Assembly (NCBI GenBank): GCA_947499275.1
Contig: CANMNM010000047.1
Span: 1 to 8,373 of the forward strand
From: Actinomycetota bacterium
GTDB taxonomy: Bacteria; Actinomycetota; Actinomycetes; S36-B12
DNA: 8,373 nt
Direction of reading: 5' to 3'
Position numbers and translations under genes: made by a program. This document shows, piece by piece, positions 6,700 through 8,373 of the stretch; positions within the stretch are counted from its first letter, which is position 1, and every line of letters starts with the position of its first letter. The notes under the pieces were generated by a model. It did not search any database. It saw only the letters and a list, made by a program, of their open reading frames with translations, and had not been told where the DNA came from.

Positions 6700-7879
6700 T
6701 TTTTCCTTTTCCGGTGAGACGTCCTCGTTTTTTTCGTTGAGTGAATGCCGACCGGACCCCGTAGAGAATAAATGCAACTATGGCGGCAAAAAGAATCATC
6801 CAGCCGATCGCTAAACCATCTAGTCCGGAGCCGGCGGTCGTCGTGCTCGTGGGTTGAGTAGTAATTTTGGCATCAGCTGGGGTATCGACATTTGTTTGCG
6901 TGGGGAAATCCAGACTGGCCGCGGGTAAAGTGTTTTGCCCGAGTACGCCAACGGGTGTGACTTTGTCGCCGTTGGCAAAAGCCCAGGTTAAAAGTTTTTC
7001 TGCGGCGGTTGAACTTGCCTCTTTAATTCCCATCAACGCAACAATGTAAGTCGTGCCTTTACGTTCTGCCGCCCCGATAAAGGTTCGTCCGGCATTTGTG
7101 GTGTACCCAGTTTTGAGGCCAATTGTTCCTTTGAAGTTGCCAAGCAACATTCTATTTTGGGTATAGATGGTTTTTGACTTCTTCTTGTTTGCAAACTCAT
7201 GCTTTTTAGTGGCGACTACTTCTCGGAAATAGGGCAATGCCAATGCCGATCGACCTATGGTCGCTAGGTCATAGGCGCTGGATACCTGGCCCGGAGCATC
7301 AAGGCCGCTGGGATTTTTCACGACCGTATCTAGTGCGCCGAGTGAGTCGGCCACCTCATTCATTTGCGCCACGGTTTTTTTCATTGAGCCGGCACCCTGA
7401 GCCAAGGCCATCGCGGCGTCATTGGCGCTGGGAAGGAGCAGTGCATAAAAAAGGTCATTGGCGGTGTAGTCACGACCACGGACTAACCCAACTTTGTTCC
7501 CGTAAGTATTGACGGCCCGCTTTTTGGCTTTAATCATGGTTGCGGGCTCTATTTGGGGGATCAACGTCAATGCGGTCAAGGTTTTCAAGGTGCTGGCAGG
7601 TGCGCGTAAGAGGTGGGGGCCTTTCGCCGCCAAGATCTCTCCCGTGTCCGCATTAGCAAGTACCCAGGTCTTTGCCCAGACTTCCGGTAAGGGATCTGCT
7701 CCCTCACCCAATTTGACAATTTTCCCCTTTCCCGTGAGTTGCTCGCCGCCTACGGGGATGTCACCGGGAACGGCAGCCGCTGGGAGTGCACCAATGGAGA
7801 GGCCCAAAATGAGTGCCACGGTGCATGCCAGAGCATTGGAGGTGAGCAAGCTGTGCGGCTGGGAATTTCGTGGACGCAT
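6683..7879 (-). CDS. D-alanyl-D-alanine carboxypeptidase, peptidase S11 family
   Basis: Low-molecular-weight penicillin-binding protein that removes the terminal D-Ala from peptidoglycan pentapeptides outside the membrane. The 398-aa product starts with a Sec signal peptide: basic residues, a hydrophobic core at about 16-32, and likely AxA cleavage near A34-A36. The S11 catalytic set is complete: S96-T-L-K99 (SxxK), S151-A-N153 (SxN) and K256-T-G258 (KTG), with the usual PSANDAAMALA and GLKTGYT surroundings. A linker rich in Thr, Pro and Ala (about 318-352) leads to a C-terminal transmembrane helix (about 356-376) and a short basic tail, so the mature protein should be membrane-anchored. LTGKGKI occurs twice, at 48-54 and 388-394. 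The start codon has only a weak upstream AGGG. Its 3' end overlaps trpS, and it diverges from the aldehyde dehydrogenase gene. I could not decide between dacA, dacB and other names, so no symbol is given. Confidence 0.94.
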   Translation of the reverse strand: MRPRNSQPHSLLTSNALACTVALILGLSIGALPAAAVPGDIPVGGEQLTGKGKIVKLGEGADPLPEVWAKTWVLANADTGEILAAKGPHLLRAPASTLKTLTALTLIPQIEPATMIKAKKRAVNTYGNKVGLVRGRDYTANDLFYALLLPSANDAAMALAQGAGSMKKTVAQMNEVADSLGALDTVVKNPSGLDAPGQVSSAYDLATIGRSALALPYFREVVATKKHEFANKKKSKTIYTQNRMLLGNFKGTIGLKTGYTTNAGRTFIGAAERKGTTYIVALMGIKEASSTAAEKLLTWAFANGDKVTPVGVLGQNTLPAASLDFPTQTNVDTPADAKITTQPTSTTTAGSGLDGLAIGWMILFAAIVAFILYGVRSAFTQRKKRGRLTGKGKITLEN

Positions 7880-8013
7880 AACTTGTCAACCCTAACCCCA
7901 ACGCCCACATTGGCGGAATGGCACCGCCGGGTGTGAATTGGGATACACCTTGGCGAAAGCCTTGGTCCTGAGACTAAGTTTAGGCCACAGTCCCCGACAC
8001 GAAAGGCCTCAAC
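7880..8013. promoter_or_regulatory. Divergent intergenic region between carboxypeptidase and aldehyde dehydrogenase genes
   Basis: These 134 nt must hold the promoters of both divergent genes. A small hairpin, GGCGG (7912-7916) with CCGCC (7924-7928) and a 7-nt loop, lies 33-49 nt upstream of the carboxypeptidase start and may sit in its leader. CCTTGG occurs twice, 12 bp apart (7948-7953 and 7960-7965). For the rightward gene a weak pair is TTGGCG (7950-7955) and TAAGTT (7975-7980) at 19-bp spacing. No strong leftward promoter was found, and no coding potential is evident. Confidence 0.4.
8001..8006 (+). promoter_or_regulatory. Ribosome binding site deciding a TTG start
   Basis: GAAAGG lies 7 nt before the TTG at 8014. 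There is no ATG or GTG start at the proper N-terminus, and an in-frame TAG sits at 7981-7983. This site is therefore the main support for initiating the aldehyde dehydrogenase at TTG. Confidence 0.6.
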
Positions 8014-8373
8014 TTGAGCACAACAGCCCTCTCTGAAGCACTACCTGCCAACACCCCGACGCGCCTGCTGATTGGGGGAGAGTGGGTCGCGACCGCTGCG
8101 GGGCTTAATGTGATTAATCCGGCCTCCTATGGCACCTTGGCGACCATCGGAGACGCTGGCGTTACTGAGGGCATTCAGGCGGTTGACGCAGCGCACGAGG
8201 CATTCCAAACGTGGTCGATCACCCCAGCCCGAGTTCGCGCTGAAATTCTTCGAAGAGCGTTTGACATTATGGTTGCAGAAATTGAGGACTGCGCTCGACT
8301 GATTTCCCTTGAAAACGGCAAAGCCTGGCGTGATGCTATGGGTGAAGCGCTCTACGCCGCTGAGTTCTTCCGG
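8014..8373 (+). CDS. gabD: Aldehyde dehydrogenase, probable succinate-semialdehyde dehydrogenase (3' end outside window)
   Basis: The first 120 codons of an NAD(P)-dependent aldehyde dehydrogenase, most like the succinate-semialdehyde dehydrogenases that oxidise succinate semialdehyde to succinate. The N-terminal part shows LLIGGEWV (18-25), VINPASYGTLATIGDAG (33-49) and AVDAAHEAFQTW (56-67). R-x-R-x-x-I-L-R-R (73-81) and LISLENGKAWRDAMGEALYAAEFFR (96-120) follow; this last block, with the LExGK core, is characteristic of the GabD group. The cofactor-binding and catalytic cysteine regions lie beyond the window, so substrate and cofactor are inferred from the N-terminus only. The start is TTG, supported by the GAAAGG 7 nt upstream; the reading frame is open to the right edge. 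It is transcribed away from the carboxypeptidase gene. Confidence 0.85.
   Translation, partial: MSTTALSEALPANTPTRLLIGGEWVATAAGLNVINPASYGTLATIGDAGVTEGIQAVDAAHEAFQTWSITPARVRAEILRRAFDIMVAEIEDCARLISLENGKAWRDAMGEALYAAEFFR

Noticed and set aside
6711..6755. Terminator for trpS inside the carboxypeptidase gene (CCGGT...ACCGG with a T-run at 6729-6735)
   Set aside because: The stem is only 5 bp with a loop of about 35 nt, and the T-run lies inside the loop rather than after the stem.
7823..7834. Lipoprotein signal (ALAC) in the carboxypeptidase N-terminus
   Set aside because: The cysteine (residue 19) precedes most of the hydrophobic core and the residue at -3 is not typical of a lipobox. A Sec signal with AxA cleavage fits better.

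Overview
The window looks like ordinary housekeeping chromosome from an actinobacterium. The order folD, DUF3017 membrane protein, mdh, icd matches a neighbourhood I know from actinomycetes such as Streptomyces. The FolD dinucleotide motif (GRGVTVGRPLG) is also typical of that phylum. Base composition is moderate, roughly half G+C by eye, and GTG and TTG starts are used. This suggests a lower-GC, possibly aquatic, actinobacterial lineage rather than a soil streptomycete, but I cannot place it below phylum.

Layout, left to right. (1) The 3' part of a DUF606/YdcZ-type DMT membrane transporter, cut by the window edge. (2) A short gap of about 87 nt with a tandem 8-bp repeat and a possible RNA structure. 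(3) folD, followed almost immediately by a small three-helix DUF3017 membrane protein. (4) A 75-nt gap with a perfect 18-bp palindrome, then mdh and icd, two TCA-cycle genes each with a strong Shine-Dalgarno sequence. (5) A CNNM/CorC-type membrane protein with a CBS pair, and trpS 4 nt behind it. (6) On the minus strand, an S11 D-alanyl-D-alanine carboxypeptidase whose 3' end overlaps that of trpS by 17 bp. (7) A 134-nt divergent intergenic region, then the start of an aldehyde dehydrogenase of the succinate-semialdehyde dehydrogenase type (TTG start), cut by the right edge.

Functionally, folD serves one-carbon metabolism. mdh and icd supply oxaloacetate/NADH and 2-oxoglutarate/NADPH and probably form one transcription unit under the palindromic operator. 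trpS serves translation, and the carboxypeptidase trims peptidoglycan stem peptides. No tRNA, rRNA, CRISPR array, insertion sequence or phage gene was seen, and no gap exceeds 134 nt. I found no undescribed multi-gene system. The items most worth checking are regulatory: the palindrome before mdh, the folD leader, and an LDH-like malate dehydrogenase at a conserved mdh locus.
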